Assembly (NCBI RefSeq): GCF_031457495.1
Contig: NZ_JAVDWM010000001.1
Location: forward strand, 2,592,001-2,656,000
Length of the DNA: 64,000 bases
Direction of reading: 5' to 3'
DNA from: Sphingopyxis sp. BE259
Lineage (GTDB): Bacteria > Pseudomonadota > Alphaproteobacteria > Sphingomonadales > Sphingomonadaceae
Shown here: piece by piece, positions 27,094-35,976 of the stretch
How the letters are laid out: the number at the start of each line of letters is the position of its first letter
How positions within the stretch are numbered: position 1 is the stretch's first letter
The notes under the pieces: generated by a model
The model's database searches: none
Told to the model about the DNA's origin: nothing
What the model saw: the letters and a program-made list of their open reading frames with translations, nothing else
Made by a program: the position numbers and the translations under genes

Positions 27094-27123
27094 CAAGGGC
27101 GGCTTCGGTCGCCCTTGTCGTTT
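27094..27123 (+). terminator. Rho-independent terminator with UUCG loop
   Basis: CAAGGGCGGC and GTCGCCCTTG form a 10-base stem closed by the very stable C(UUCG)G loop, with a short TTT tail after a few bases. It ends the hydrolase-dehydrogenase-membrane protein operon. Confidence 0.75.
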
Positions 27124-27199
27124 GAACACCGCCAACCCCTCTTGCATGACCTTCCGTTTACGTTAAGGTCAGTTTCAACCTGCACCCGGAGAGTGATTC

Positions 27200-28171
27200 A
27201 TGGCCCTGCCCCCGATTTTCGACCGCCTGCGCCTGCCCGTTATCGGCTCGCCGCTGTTCATCGTATCGGGGCCAGAGCTGGTCATCGCGCAGTGCAAGGC
27301 AGGTGTCGTCGGCAGCTTTCCGGCGCTCAACGCCCGACCGCAGACGTTGCTCGACGAATGGCTGCACCAGATTACCGAAGAACTCGCCGCGTGGGACCGC
27401 GCCAACCCCGACCGGCTGTCGGCGCCCTATGCGGTCAACCAGATCGTTCACAAATCGAACGACCGGTTGGAACAGGACATTGCGACCTGTGCCAAATGGA
27501 AAGTGCCGATCACCATCACCTCGCTCGGGGCGCGCGAAGAACTCAATCAGGCGGTGCATAGCTGGGGCGGCATCACGCTCCACGACGTCATCGACGATCG
27601 CTTTGCCCGCAAGGCAGTCGAAAAGGGCGCCGACGGCCTGATTCCCGTGGCCGCTGGCGCGGGCGGCCATGCCGGCCGCCAGTCGCCTTTTGCGCTGGTG
27701 CAGGAAATCCGCGAATGGTTCGACGGCCCCGTCGCGCTGTCGGGCGCCATCGGTCACGGGCGCTCGGTGCTCGCCGCGCAGGCGTGCGGCGCCGACCTCG
27801 CCTATATCGGCAGCGCCTTCATCGCCACCGCCGAAGCCAACGCCGATCAGGCGTATAAGGACGGCATTGTCGCGGGCCGTGCGGGCGACATCGTCTATTC
27901 GAACCTGTTCACCGGCGTCCACGGCAATTACCTGCGCCAATCGATCGTCGCCGCAGGAATGGACCCCGACAATCTGCCCGAAGGCGACCTCAAGACCATG
28001 AACTTCGGGTCGGGCGGCAATACCAAGGTCAAGGCGTGGAAAGACATCTGGGGATCGGGTCAGGGCATCGGTACGGTCAGCGCGGTGCGCCCTGTCGCCG
28101 ACTTCGTCGCCGAACTGGAAACGCAATATCTGGCAGCGCGCCGCGAACTTGAGGCAAAGGTCAGACTGTAA
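27200..28171 (+). CDS. Nitronate monooxygenase-family flavoprotein
   Basis: This 323-residue FMN enzyme of the nitronate monooxygenase/2-nitropropane dioxygenase family oxidises nitroalkane anions such as propionate 3-nitronate. It has the start PPIFDRLRLPVIGSPLFIVSGPELVIAQCKAG, the FMN-binding segments AAGAGGHAGRQSPFALV and SGAIGHGRSVLAAQACGADLAYIGSAFIAT. It ends inside the start of the convergent nuclease-like gene, overlapping it by 11 bases. Confidence 0.85.
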   Translation: MALPPIFDRLRLPVIGSPLFIVSGPELVIAQCKAGVVGSFPALNARPQTLLDEWLHQITEELAAWDRANPDRLSAPYAVNQIVHKSNDRLEQDIATCAKWKVPITITSLGAREELNQAVHSWGGITLHDVIDDRFARKAVEKGADGLIPVAAGAGGHAGRQSPFALVQEIREWFDGPVALSGAIGHGRSVLAAQACGADLAYIGSAFIATAEANADQAYKDGIVAGRAGDIVYSNLFTGVHGNYLRQSIVAAGMDPDNLPEGDLKTMNFGSGGNTKVKAWKDIWGSGQGIGTVSAVRPVADFVAELETQYLAARRELEAKVRL

Positions 28172-28649
28172 CCGCCTCGCCGAACAACCGCTCGATCGCA
28201 TCGTCCAGATAGGGGCGATCGACGAACAACCGCATCGGATCGCGGCGGTTGAGCCAGAATCCGGCGCCGTGCCGGTCGGTGAGCGCGCGCCGCGTCGTGT
28301 CCTGCAACAACCGCAGCCGCATCACCGCGGTGCGCCGCGCCGCACGGACGTCGCCCGGCGCGTGCAACGCAAAATAGGCCCGGATCTGTTCGACCCGCGC
28401 CGCGACGACATCGCTATAGCCCTGGTGCGGTCCGCGGTGCAGCGCATGGCCCAACCGCAGCGCGGCCGGTTCGGATGCGGGCAACATCACGCCGTTGCGG
28501 CGGAAATGCTCCAGGGTGAAACCTTCGGTCTGCAACTGATCGAACATGGCGTTCATCTGCCCCCGGTGGAGCAGGGCGATCGGAATGAGGTGGTGACGCT
28601 GGAAACCAGGCTGCGACGGAGGCGCGCCCTGCCACCCCCGGCGCGGCAT
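28161..28649 (-). CDS. AHH-type nuclease-like protein
   Basis: The 162-residue protein matches the AHH family of predicted HNH-type nucleases, which are common as toxin tips in polymorphic toxins. GFQRHHLIPIALL (residues about 15-27) carries the paired His, though the motif reads RHH and not AHH. The later block LHRGPHQGYSDVVAARVEQI carries the second conserved His cluster. There is no secretion domain, and the protein is the second gene of a pair: its ATG shares one base with the stop of the gene upstream (TGATG). Toxin, repair or phage-defence roles cannot be distinguished. Confidence 0.65.
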   Translation of the reverse strand: MPRRGWQGAPPSQPGFQRHHLIPIALLHRGQMNAMFDQLQTEGFTLEHFRRNGVMLPASEPAALRLGHALHRGPHQGYSDVVAARVEQIRAYFALHAPGDVRAARRTAVMRLRLLQDTTRRALTDRHGAGFWLNRRDPMRLFVDRPYLDDAIERLFGEAVTV

Positions 28650-29488
28650 CAGCGATCAGTGCCGAACTCGACCACCACGGTCGATCGCCGGCCATCCGCT
28701 GCAGTTTCCGGCAACAGATCGATCCATTCACCCGCCTCCAACCCCCGCATCGTGCGTTCGTGGCGAACCGGGCCGTTCAGCATCATGTCGAGCGCCAGTC
28801 GCGACAATCGCCGGACCATTTCGGCGACCGTCCAACCGATCGGTATTCTCGCTTCCAGCTCCTGCCCCGCAAATACCGCCAACCCCCGCGTTTCCATGCT
28901 CGCCCCGGCGCGACCCTCGCGGCGCCGAAACGCAACCACATGCAGTACCGGCGGCATCCCACTGGCCAGCATCTCGGCGATCGAACTCCGAAATTGCTGG
29001 GCGTCCGACCACAGCCGCGCCGGTGACCAGAAAATATGGCTGGCATCGAACAGGTCGATCAGCAGCACCATCACCTTGAAAAATTCGCGCATTCGCGTCG
29101 GCGGCTCGGTTGATGTTGCCGGATCGGCATCGGGTTCGGGTTCGGGAACGAACATCCAGCACTGCCCACCCTGACGCCAGTCGCGCGGCAGGCTGGCCGC
29201 GAGCAGGCTGGTCGACGGGTGATCGGGATCGGCGGTGTCCAGCGCGGTGTCAGCAGCGGGACCCGCCAGGATCGACACCGCGCCGAATCGCAAGCGAAAA
29301 CGCGGCGCGTCGATCAGCGCCGATGCCCCGGACGGATCATCCTCGACGCGTTCGGGAAGTAATCCCATATGACGCAGCGCCGTTTCCAAGGCATCATCCG
29401 AGCCACGCCGCAGCCCCCCCCGGACGATCAACGCAAAGGGTTCCGGCGGCACCGGCAGGATCAGCGCGTCGCTGTTGCCCACATCCAT
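28649..29488 (-). CDS. Unknown protein translationally coupled to the AHH-type gene
   Basis: This 279-residue cytoplasmic protein is not one I recognise with certainty. The segment LIDLFDASHIFWSPARLWSDAQQFRSSI followed by MLASGMPPVLHVVAFRR weakly resembles DUF4261-type proteins. A Glu/Asp-Pro-rich linker sits before it. GGAGGT lies 11 bases before ATG 29488; an upstream ATG at 29563 would add 25 residues. Its stop overlaps the nuclease start, so the two are made together. An immunity or accessory role is inference only. Confidence 0.5.
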   Translation of the reverse strand: MDVGNSDALILPVPPEPFALIVRGGLRRGSDDALETALRHMGLLPERVEDDPSGASALIDAPRFRLRFGAVSILAGPAADTALDTADPDHPSTSLLAASLPRDWRQGGQCWMFVPEPEPDADPATSTEPPTRMREFFKVMVLLIDLFDASHIFWSPARLWSDAQQFRSSIAEMLASGMPPVLHVVAFRRREGRAGASMETRGLAVFAGQELEARIPIGWTVAEMVRRLSRLALDMMLNGPVRHERTMRGLEAGEWIDLLPETAADGRRSTVVVEFGTDR

Positions 29489-29602
29489 ATCGCTCGCCGA
29501 CCTCCATCGGTTCGCGCTTGCATCGCAAGACTGGCGATAATGTTCAAACGTTGAATCGAACATATCGGTAAGTTAATATTCGCGAGGCGATCAGATCGCG
29601 GG

Positions 29603-31552
29603 TCAGATTGCGACCTGACTGCCCAATTCTACCACGCGGTTGGTCGGCAGGCGGAAATATTCCATCGCGCTTTCCGAATTGCGCAGCATCCACGCGAACA
29701 GCTTTTCGCGCCAGATCGGCATCCCGGGCTTGCTCGCCGCGATCAACGTCTGGCGCGACAGGAAAAAGCTGGTTTCCAGCATCTTGAACTCGCCGCCACA
29801 ACTCGTCACGCGCTTCAGCGCGTCGGGCACATCGACCGGCTGCATGAAGCCGTAATTCAGGATCAACCGGTGGAAACCCTGCCCCAGATCCTCGAGCGCG
29901 CAATGATTTTCCTCGCGCACGAACGGCACGTCGGCGACCTTGATCGTCAGCAGGATGATCCGCTGATGCAGCACCTTGTTATGTTTGAGATTATGGAGCA
30001 GCGCGTGCGGCACCCCGTCGCTGCTTGACGTCATGAACACCGCGGTCCCGGGCACCCGCGTCGCGCTGTTCGCCGCCGATTTGACGAACACCGGGATCGG
30101 CATCGCCCCCTCGGCCATTTCTTGCTGCATCAACTTGCGCCCGCGCGACCAGGTGGTGAGCATCGTAAAGATGATCAACCCGATCGCCAGCGGCACCCAA
30201 CCGCCGTCGGGGACCTTGATCAGGTTGGCGCCGAAATAGGCGATATCGACGATGAAGAAAACCGCCAGCACCGGCAACGCCTTCCACGCCGGCCATTTCC
30301 ACAGCGTAAACAGGACAACCGACAACAGGCAGGTGTCGATGAACATCGCGCCGGTCACCGCGATGCCATAAGCCGCGGCCAGATTGCTCGACGAACCGAA
30401 GAACAGCACCAGGATGATCACCATGATCATCAGGAACCAGTTGACCACCGGAATATAGATCTGCCCCGCCGCCGACGCGCTGGTGTGCTCGACCCGCAGC
30501 CGCGGAATGAAGCCCAGCTGGATCGCCTGCTGGGTCAGCGAAAAAGCGCCCGAAATCACCGCCTGGCTGGCGATGATCGTCGCGAGCAGCGCCAGAATCA
30601 CGACCGGCACCTCGAGAAATTCGGGCATCATTTGAAAGAAGGGATCGGAAATCAGCTCGGCGCGCGGTCCCGCTTCGGCCGCCAACACCATCGCGCCCTG
30701 CCCCATATAATTCAGCATCAGCGCGGGCAGCACAAAGGCCAGCCAGCTCATCCCGATCGGGCCGCGCCCGAAATGCCCCATGTCGGCGTAAAGCGCCTCG
30801 GCGCCCGTCACCGCCAGCACCACTGCGCCCAGCGCAATGAACGCGGTAAATCCATCGACGTAAAAGAACCGCAGCGCATTCACCGGATTGATCGTCTCGG
30901 CAATGATCCAGGGATTATCGGCAATATGCATGATGCCAAGCCCGGCCAGCGTGACGAAGTAGAGCAGCATGATCGGCCCGAACAGCGCCCCGACCTTGGC
31001 CGTGCCATAGGACTGGATCGCGAACAGGCCGATCAGGATGGCGAGCGCGATCGGCACGATATACGGGGCAAAGCCCGGGTCGATGTAACGCAACCCCTCG
31101 GTGGCCGACAGCACCGACATTGCCGGGGTAATCATGCTGTCGCCATAGAAGAGCGCGGTGGCGAACACCCCGAGCAGGATGATCGGCCAGGTCCAGCGCT
31201 TTTCGCCCGACGAGCGGCTAATCAGCGCCAGCAACGCCAGGCTACCGCCCTCGCCCTTGTTGTCGGCCTTCATGATCGTCATCACATATTTGAATGTGAC
31301 GACCAGCATCATCGACCAGAACACCAGGCTCAGCACGCCATAGATGTGCAGCCGGTCGGGCTCGATCGGATGATGCCCGGCAAAGGTTTCGCGAAACGCG
31401 TAAAGCGGGCTGGTGCCGATGTCGCCGAACACTACGCCGACCGCGCCGACAGCCAGCTTCAGCTTGCCGTCGCTGGCATGGTCATGGCCGTAATGGCCCG
31501 CGTTCGCGGCGCTTTCGGCAGCGCCTGCCGTGGGTTGCGACTCAGCAGTCAT
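29603..31552 (-). CDS. kup: KUP-family potassium uptake protein
   Basis: This 649-residue inner-membrane transporter takes up K+ with protons. The start of the transporter core is [22 protein letters not shown], the KUP signature, followed by about 12 membrane spans to about residue 460. A cytoplasmic C-terminal part runs to the end, including [22 protein letters not shown] and [27 protein letters not shown]. It is slightly longer than E. coli Kup. It stands apart from the ccm operon by only 44 bases. Confidence 0.93.
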   Translation of the reverse strand: MTAESQPTAGAAESAANAGHYGHDHASDGKLKLAVGAVGVVFGDIGTSPLYAFRETFAGHHPIEPDRLHIYGVLSLVFWSMMLVVTFKYVMTIMKADNKGEGGSLALLALISRSSGEKRWTWPIILLGVFATALFYGDSMITPAMSVLSATEGLRYIDPGFAPYIVPIALAILIGLFAIQSYGTAKVGALFGPIMLLYFVTLAGLGIMHIADNPWIIAETINPVNALRFFYVDGFTAFIALGAVVLAVTGAEALYADMGHFGRGPIGMSWLAFVLPALMLNYMGQGAMVLAAEAGPRAELISDPFFQMMPEFLEVPVVILALLATIIASQAVISGAFSLTQQAIQLGFIPRLRVEHTSASAAGQIYIPVVNWFLMIMVIILVLFFGSSSNLAAAYGIAVTGAMFIDTCLLSVVLFTLWKWPAWKALPVLAVFFIVDIAYFGANLIKVPDGGWVPLAIGLIIFTMLTTWSRGRKLMQQEMAEGAMPIPVFVKSAANSATRVPGTAVFMTSSSDGVPHALLHNLKHNKVLHQRIILLTIKVADVPFVREENHCALEDLGQGFHRLILNYGFMQPVDVPDALKRVTSCGGEFKMLETSFFLSRQTLIAASKPGMPIWREKLFAWMLRNSESAMEYFRLPTNRVVELGSQVAI

Positions 31553-31596
31553 CGCGAGCCTTTAGACGAGCCGGCGAGGTTGGAATAGCGTCCATG

Positions 31597-32247
31597 TCAG
31601 CGCGCTTGTCCCGGCTCGGGAGGCAGCTGCGGCCCCAGCGCCTGCCGCAGCTGCGCCAGCCGCATTTCCAGGTCGGGGCGCCACGGCGCGTCCGCCGGAC
31701 TGCGCGCCAGCAGCTCGCTCCATACCGCGTCCGCCCCTTTCAGGTCACCGCCTTGCGCCAGCGCCAGCCCAGCAAAAAACGGTGGTGCGGGGTGGGTCGG
31801 ATCGCGGCGCGCCGCCTCGTCGAAGGCCAGCGCCGCAGCGGGCGACATCATCCCGCCGCCATGCGCCGCCAGCGCATTGCCGAGGCCGACCCACAGATCG
31901 ACATTGTCGGGATATGTCTCGAGTCCCTTTTCCAGCGTCTGCGCCGCGAGTTCGGTCTTGCCGGTGCGCGCGAAGCCGTCGGACATGCCCAGCCATTGCG
32001 CCGCGGGACCGAAACGATCGGCCATGCCCTGCCGCTGATCGGTGAGCGCCTCGCCGAAACCCGCGGGCTCCTCGGGCGCCGCCACCGGCTTGCCGGGCAG
32101 GGACGGGCTGCCCTGAAGCGCATAGCCCGCGAGCCCCAGCATGACCGCGGCCCCTGCCAGCGGCCGCGCTGCGGCGGGCAGCTTGCCCAGCGCGAACATC
32201 CCGGCGATCGTCACCAGCGCCGCCAGCATGACCCACAGCCAGATCAT
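31597..32247 (-). CDS. ccmI: CcmI-like cytochrome c maturation protein, TPR part
   Basis: The 216-residue protein has two N-terminal membrane spans (about residues 1-40) and then tetratricopeptide-like repeats in the periplasm (GMADRFGPAAQWLGMSDGFARTGKTELAAQTLEKGL and onward), as in CcmI/CycH. It would bind the C-terminal part of apocytochrome c. Its ATG overlaps the ccmH stop by four bases (ATGA). It is shorter than full CcmI, and its position as last gene of the ccm run supports the name. Confidence 0.8.
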   Translation of the reverse strand: MIWLWVMLAALVTIAGMFALGKLPAAARPLAGAAVMLGLAGYALQGSPSLPGKPVAAPEEPAGFGEALTDQRQGMADRFGPAAQWLGMSDGFARTGKTELAAQTLEKGLETYPDNVDLWVGLGNALAAHGGGMMSPAAALAFDEAARRDPTHPAPPFFAGLALAQGGDLKGADAVWSELLARSPADAPWRPDLEMRLAQLRQALGPQLPPEPGQAR

Positions 32248-32780
32248 GCGTCGTCCTCCGCATCGCGGTCGCCGCGCCGGAAGCGTCCGAACGCCAGCCA
32301 GCCGCCGAGCAGCAGGAACAGCAGCGGCCCCAGCCACAGAAATGCCGTCGCGGCATCGAACGGCGGGTCATAGCTGACCCAATTGCCATAGCGTGCCACC
32401 AGCCACGCCTTGATTTCGTCGGGGCTTTCGCCCGCGGCAATCTTGCTGCGCACCTCGTGGCGCATGTCGCCCGCCAGCGGCGCGTCCGAATCGGCGATCG
32501 ACTGGCCCTGACAGACCAGACAGCGCAATTCCTCCATCAACGCCTTCGCCCGCGCCTCGCTCGCCGGATCGCGTAGCTGTTCATAGGCGTAGGGCGCGGG
32601 CGGCAGGCGGTCCTGCGCGGTAACTAAGGGAGCGAAGAAAACCAGCAACGCGGCCACGAATATCCCTGTTCCCCCGCGAACGCGGGGGTCCAGGGCAGCA
32701 AAGCGCGACGTTGGGGCAAGGCCGCCTTGGCGCCCCGCCTGCGCGGGGGAGCACGATGAGAGGGAGCGTTTTTCGCTCAC
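32244..32780 (-). CDS. ccmH: Cytochrome c-type biogenesis protein CcmH, with repeat-encoded N-terminus
   Basis: CcmH reduces the heme-binding cysteines of apocytochrome c. The 178-residue protein has the redox motif LRCLVCQGQSI (Cys about 87 and 90), a periplasmic helical domain with SPDEIKAWLVARYGNWVSYDPP, and a C-terminal membrane span. Residues about 10-38 come from a palindrome (32667-32753) inserted before the signal-anchor GIFVAALLVFFAPLVTAQ. A GTG at 32657, six bases after AGGG, could be an alternative start without the repeat. The 4-base overlap with ccmG favours the longer form. Confidence 0.85.
   Translation of the reverse strand: MSEKRSLSSCSPAQAGRQGGLAPTSRFAALDPRVRGGTGIFVAALLVFFAPLVTAQDRLPPAPYAYEQLRDPASEARAKALMEELRCLVCQGQSIADSDAPLAGDMRHEVRSKIAAGESPDEIKAWLVARYGNWVSYDPPFDAATAFLWLGPLLFLLLGGWLAFGRFRRGDRDAEDDA
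32667..32753. repeat. Dispersed palindrome inside the 5' end of ccmH
   Basis: TGTTCCCCCGCGAACGCGGGG at the left pairs imperfectly with CCCCGCCTGCGCGGGGGAGCA at the right. It is the only palindrome of this kind in the window that lies within a reading frame, and it keeps the ccmH frame open. Confidence 0.65.
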
Positions 32781-33307
32781 TTCATCGCCTCCAGCTTGGC
32801 GACGATCTCCGGCACCTGCTCGGCCAAAATCACACCCTGGATCTGCTCACGAATGACGCCCTTGCCGTCGATCAGGAACGTTTCCGGCACCCCTGACGAT
32901 CCCAGCGCGATCTGGACGCTGCTTTGCATGTCCGACCCGATGCGGTCGAACGGATTGCCATATTCGCGGAGGAACATTGCAACATCGTCGGGCGTGTCGC
33001 GGATCGCGATGCCGTCGATCGGCACCCCTGCGGCCTTCAACGCCTCCAGCTGCGGCGCCTCGGCGCGACACGGAATGCACCAGCTGGCGAACACATTGAC
33101 CAGCCGCGGGCGGCCGTCGGCAAGCTGGCTGCTCTTCAGCCCCGCGACCCCGGCGGTCGCGGGCGGCAGGTCGAACAGCGGCATCGGCTTGTCGATCCAC
33201 TGCGACTGGATCAGCGTCTCAGCGGGGGTCACCAGCCGATAGATGAAGGCGCCGAACAGCAAGCCCATGATCGCCAGCGGCACGAACAATACCCAGCGGT
33301 TGGTCAT
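32777..33307 (-). CDS. ccmG: Thiol:disulfide interchange protein CcmG/DsbE
   Basis: CcmG is a membrane-anchored thioredoxin-like protein that keeps CcmH or apocytochrome reduced in the periplasm. The 176-residue protein has one N-terminal span (about 5-25), the family's acidic-pocket segment WIDKPMPLFDLP and the active site FASWCIPCRAEAP. It overlaps ccmF upstream and ccmH downstream by four bases each (ATGA), so the three are tightly coupled. Confidence 0.92.
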   Translation of the reverse strand: MTNRWVLFVPLAIMGLLFGAFIYRLVTPAETLIQSQWIDKPMPLFDLPPATAGVAGLKSSQLADGRPRLVNVFASWCIPCRAEAPQLEALKAAGVPIDGIAIRDTPDDVAMFLREYGNPFDRIGSDMQSSVQIALGSSGVPETFLIDGKGVIREQIQGVILAEQVPEIVAKLEAMK

Positions 33308-35274
33308 GGCGCGAAACGCTCCTCAGATTTCCGGCGGCGGCGCGCGCGCCAGATGCCCAGCAATTGCGCGCGGCCGAGCAAGGAAAGCGCCGCGCCCAGC
33401 GCGATCAAGCCGCCGCCCAGCCATATCCACCACACCAAAGGCTTCCACCACAGGCGGATCTGGTAGCGGTCGGCGCGGCCGTCATCGCTCGTTACGGGTT
33501 GTCCCAGCACCGCGTACAGCTGCCCGCCCGGCCGCGTTAGCAACGCTGCCTCGTTGGTTTCGGTCGGCGCGGTGCCCATCAGGCCGGGAAAGGTCCGCGC
33601 TTCGGGACGCATCGTGAACGAAGCACCCGCCGCCGTCGTCGCCACCAATGTGCCCTCGATGGCAGTATAGTTCGGCCCGGCAATCGGTTTGACGCCCACG
33701 AATTTCACCGCAAAACCGCCGACCTTGATGACATCTCCCGGCGCCGCAGCGACCAGCCGTTCCTTGATAAAGGCGCTTTCCGCGCCCATCCCGGCCAGGC
33801 ACACGGCAACGCCGAAATGCGCCACGACCATGCCCCATGTCGGCAGCGGCGTGCGGCGCAGGTTACGACCCCACAACGGCGCCAGACTGGCAGCCGCGAC
33901 GACCCCGGCGACGGTCATCCCGAGCAGCGGTAATATGCCAACGCTGCCACCAAAGACCACCAGCAGGACGAGCACCAGCGCCCCCGCGAACACCGCCAGC
34001 GGCAGCCGCGACCACAGTTTCTTGCCATCATCCCGGCGCCAGCCGAGCAGCGGCCCCGCGACCATCACCAGGCACAGGATCAGCGCGAGCGGCCCCGCGA
34101 CGCGGTTGTAATAGGGCGGCCCGACCGAAATCTTCTCGCCCATCGCCTCGGCCACGATCGGATAGAGCGTGCCGAGCAAGACAAGCGCAAGGATCGTCGT
34201 TAGCAGCAGGTTGTTGATGACCAGCGCGCCTTCGCGGCTGAGCAGCGCGAATTTCTTACCCTCGGCGACCGCCCCCGCACGCAGCGCGAACAGGGTCAGC
34301 GCGCCGCCGATATAGATCGCCATCAACACGAGCAGGAATGTCCCACGCTCGGGATCGACCGCGAAGCTGTGGACGCTCGTCAGCAGGCCTGACCGCACAA
34401 TGAAGGTGCCGACCATCGACATCGAAAAACCAATGACGGCCAACATCACCGTCCAGGCGCGCAGTGCATTGCGCGTCGCCGTCACCGCGACCGAATGCAG
34501 CAAGGCGGCGCCCGCCAGCCACGGGATCAGCGAAACATTCTCGACCGGATCCCAGAACCACCAGCCGCCCCAGCCCAGCTCATAATAAGCCCAATAGCTG
34601 CCCGCGGTGATCCCGATGGTCAGGAATATCCAGCTGAACAGCACCCATGGCCGCATTGCGCGGGCGAAAGCGGGTCCGATTTCGCGCGTGATCAGCGCCC
34701 CGACGGCAAAGCTGAACGCGACCGACAGTCCGACATAACCGACGTAAAGCGTCGGTGGGTGGAAGGCCAAGCCGATGTCTTGCAGCAGCGGGTTCAGCCC
34801 CTGCCCGTCGGGCGGCGCTACCGGCAGCCGGTTGAACGGGTTCGACGAAAAGATCAGGAAGGCAAAGAAACCAAGGCTCAGCGCCGCCTGCGCGCTCAAG
34901 GTCGCGATCAGCGTATCTTCGCGCAGCCGCTTTTCGAACAACGCAATCAGCGCCCCCGACAGCGACAGGATCGTCAGCCACAACAGCATCGACCCTTCGT
35001 GATTGCCCCACGTCCCGGCGACCTTGAAGATCATCGGCTTCAGGCTGTTGCTGTTGCGCGCAACCAGCTCGACCGACATGTCGGATCGCACGAACAAGGC
35101 GATCAGCAGGGCGAACGCGGTCGCGGTGAGCATCCCTTGTGCGACGCTCGCCGGGCGGACCAGCGCCGCCAGATCCTTTTGCCCGCCGCGCAGGAACAGC
35201 GTCCCTGCGACCAGCGACAGGCACGCCAGCGCGGCGGCGATCCAGAGCAAGGCGAGGCCGAGTTCGGCGATCAT
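33304..35274 (-). CDS. ccmF: Heme lyase subunit CcmF
   Basis: CcmF is the heme-transfer subunit that attaches heme from CcmE to apocytochrome c in the periplasm. The 656-residue protein has about 14 spans and the tryptophan-rich WWD segment GWGGWWFWDPVENVSLIPWL (about 230-250), plus the conserved WGNHEGSMLLW and AFHPPTLYVGYVG. A palindrome of 89 bases separates it from ccmE upstream. Its stop overlaps ccmG. Confidence 0.93.
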   Translation of the reverse strand: MIAELGLALLWIAAALACLSLVAGTLFLRGGQKDLAALVRPASVAQGMLTATAFALLIALFVRSDMSVELVARNSNSLKPMIFKVAGTWGNHEGSMLLWLTILSLSGALIALFEKRLREDTLIATLSAQAALSLGFFAFLIFSSNPFNRLPVAPPDGQGLNPLLQDIGLAFHPPTLYVGYVGLSVAFSFAVGALITREIGPAFARAMRPWVLFSWIFLTIGITAGSYWAYYELGWGGWWFWDPVENVSLIPWLAGAALLHSVAVTATRNALRAWTVMLAVIGFSMSMVGTFIVRSGLLTSVHSFAVDPERGTFLLVLMAIYIGGALTLFALRAGAVAEGKKFALLSREGALVINNLLLTTILALVLLGTLYPIVAEAMGEKISVGPPYYNRVAGPLALILCLVMVAGPLLGWRRDDGKKLWSRLPLAVFAGALVLVLLVVFGGSVGILPLLGMTVAGVVAAASLAPLWGRNLRRTPLPTWGMVVAHFGVAVCLAGMGAESAFIKERLVAAAPGDVIKVGGFAVKFVGVKPIAGPNYTAIEGTLVATTAAGASFTMRPEARTFPGLMGTAPTETNEAALLTRPGGQLYAVLGQPVTSDDGRADRYQIRLWWKPLVWWIWLGGGLIALGAALSLLGRAQLLGIWRARRRRKSEERFAP

Positions 35275-35278
35275 GTAG

Positions 35279-35367
35279 CGTCGCCCCAGCGAAAGCTGGG
35301 GCCGCTAGAAGCCTTGGCCGGCAACGCTGCGTAAACCGACAGCGATCCCAGCTTTCGCTGGGATGAC
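35279..35367. repeat. Dispersed palindrome, family 3, inside the ccm operon
   Basis: CGTCGCCCCAGCGAAAGCTGGGG pairs with CCCAGCTTTCGCTGGGATGAC. The spacer holds GCTGCGTAAACCGACAGCG, which recurs in the opposite orientation inside the palindrome at 63402-63491. It lies in the gap between ccmE and ccmF. Confidence 0.75.
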
Positions 35368-35383
35368 AGAACAGGAAAGCCGA

Positions 35384-35821
35384 TCACACTCCCACCGGCG
35401 CCTTCATATTCTTCGGCATGTCGCCCATCTGCGGCGGCATATAGCGTTCGTCATGCTTCGCCAGAATACGATCGGCGACGAATGTCCCGTCGGCGCGCAT
35501 CCGGCCGTCGGCGACCATGCCGCTCTCTTCACCGAACAAATCGGGGACGATGCCGGTATATTCCACCGGTACCGACGCCTTGCCGTCGGTCGCGACGAAG
35601 CGGATCGTCAAGCCGTCGCTCTGCCGCGCGATGCTGCCCAACGCGACCATGCCGCCCAGCCGCATCGGTTCGCCAACGACCGCCTTGCCGTCCTTGATCT
35701 CGACCGGAGTGCGGAAATAGGCGGCTTCGTCTCGCAGCGCGCTGGCGCCCAGCACCCCCGCGCCCGCGATCCCCGCGACGGCGAACAGTGCCAGCACCAG
35801 CCGTTGATGTTTCGCCTTCAC
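35384..35821 (-). CDS. ccmE: Heme chaperone CcmE
   Basis: CcmE carries heme covalently on a His in the periplasm before CcmF passes it on. The 145-residue protein has an N-terminal anchor span (about 7-27), then the OB-like beta-barrel with PMRLGGMVALGSI, SVPVEYTGIVPDLF and the heme-binding motif AKHDERYMPPQM, whose His is the attachment site. The start is a GTG at 35821 that overlaps the ccmD stop by four bases. Confidence 0.93.
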   Translation of the reverse strand: MKAKHQRLVLALFAVAGIAGAGVLGASALRDEAAYFRTPVEIKDGKAVVGEPMRLGGMVALGSIARQSDGLTIRFVATDGKASVPVEYTGIVPDLFGEESGMVADGRMRADGTFVADRILAKHDERYMPPQMGDMPKNMKAPVGV

Positions 35822-35973
35822 GTGCGGTCCCGCCTCAGCGCGTCGCTACGCCGCTCGGCTTTCGCCATCGCGCGCCAGCTCACCCACAGCACCGCGCCGG
35901 TAAGCAGCAGCGTCAGCCCATAAGCCGCCGCCACATAGGCCCATTGGCCGCTGCCGCTAATCACCCCCGTCAC
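35818..35973 (-). CDS. ccmD: Small membrane protein CcmD
   Basis: A 51-residue frame from the GTG at 35973 reads QWAYVAAAYGLTLLLTGAVL and then WVSWRAMAKAERRSDALRR. It has one membrane span with a basic, charged tail, which is the pattern of CcmD. CcmD helps release holo-CcmE from the CcmABCD complex. It lies three bases after ccmC and overlaps ccmE by four bases, so it is in the expected place of ccmCDE. GAGGAGG in the end of ccmC is its ribosome site. Confidence 0.88.
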   Translation of the reverse strand: MTGVISGSGQWAYVAAAYGLTLLLTGAVLWVSWRAMAKAERRSDALRRDRT

Positions 35974-35976
35974 GCG

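Noticed and set aside
30122-31588. Long plus-strand frame opposite kup
   Set aside because: Arg/His/Gln-rich shadow of the transporter gene, with no ribosome site.
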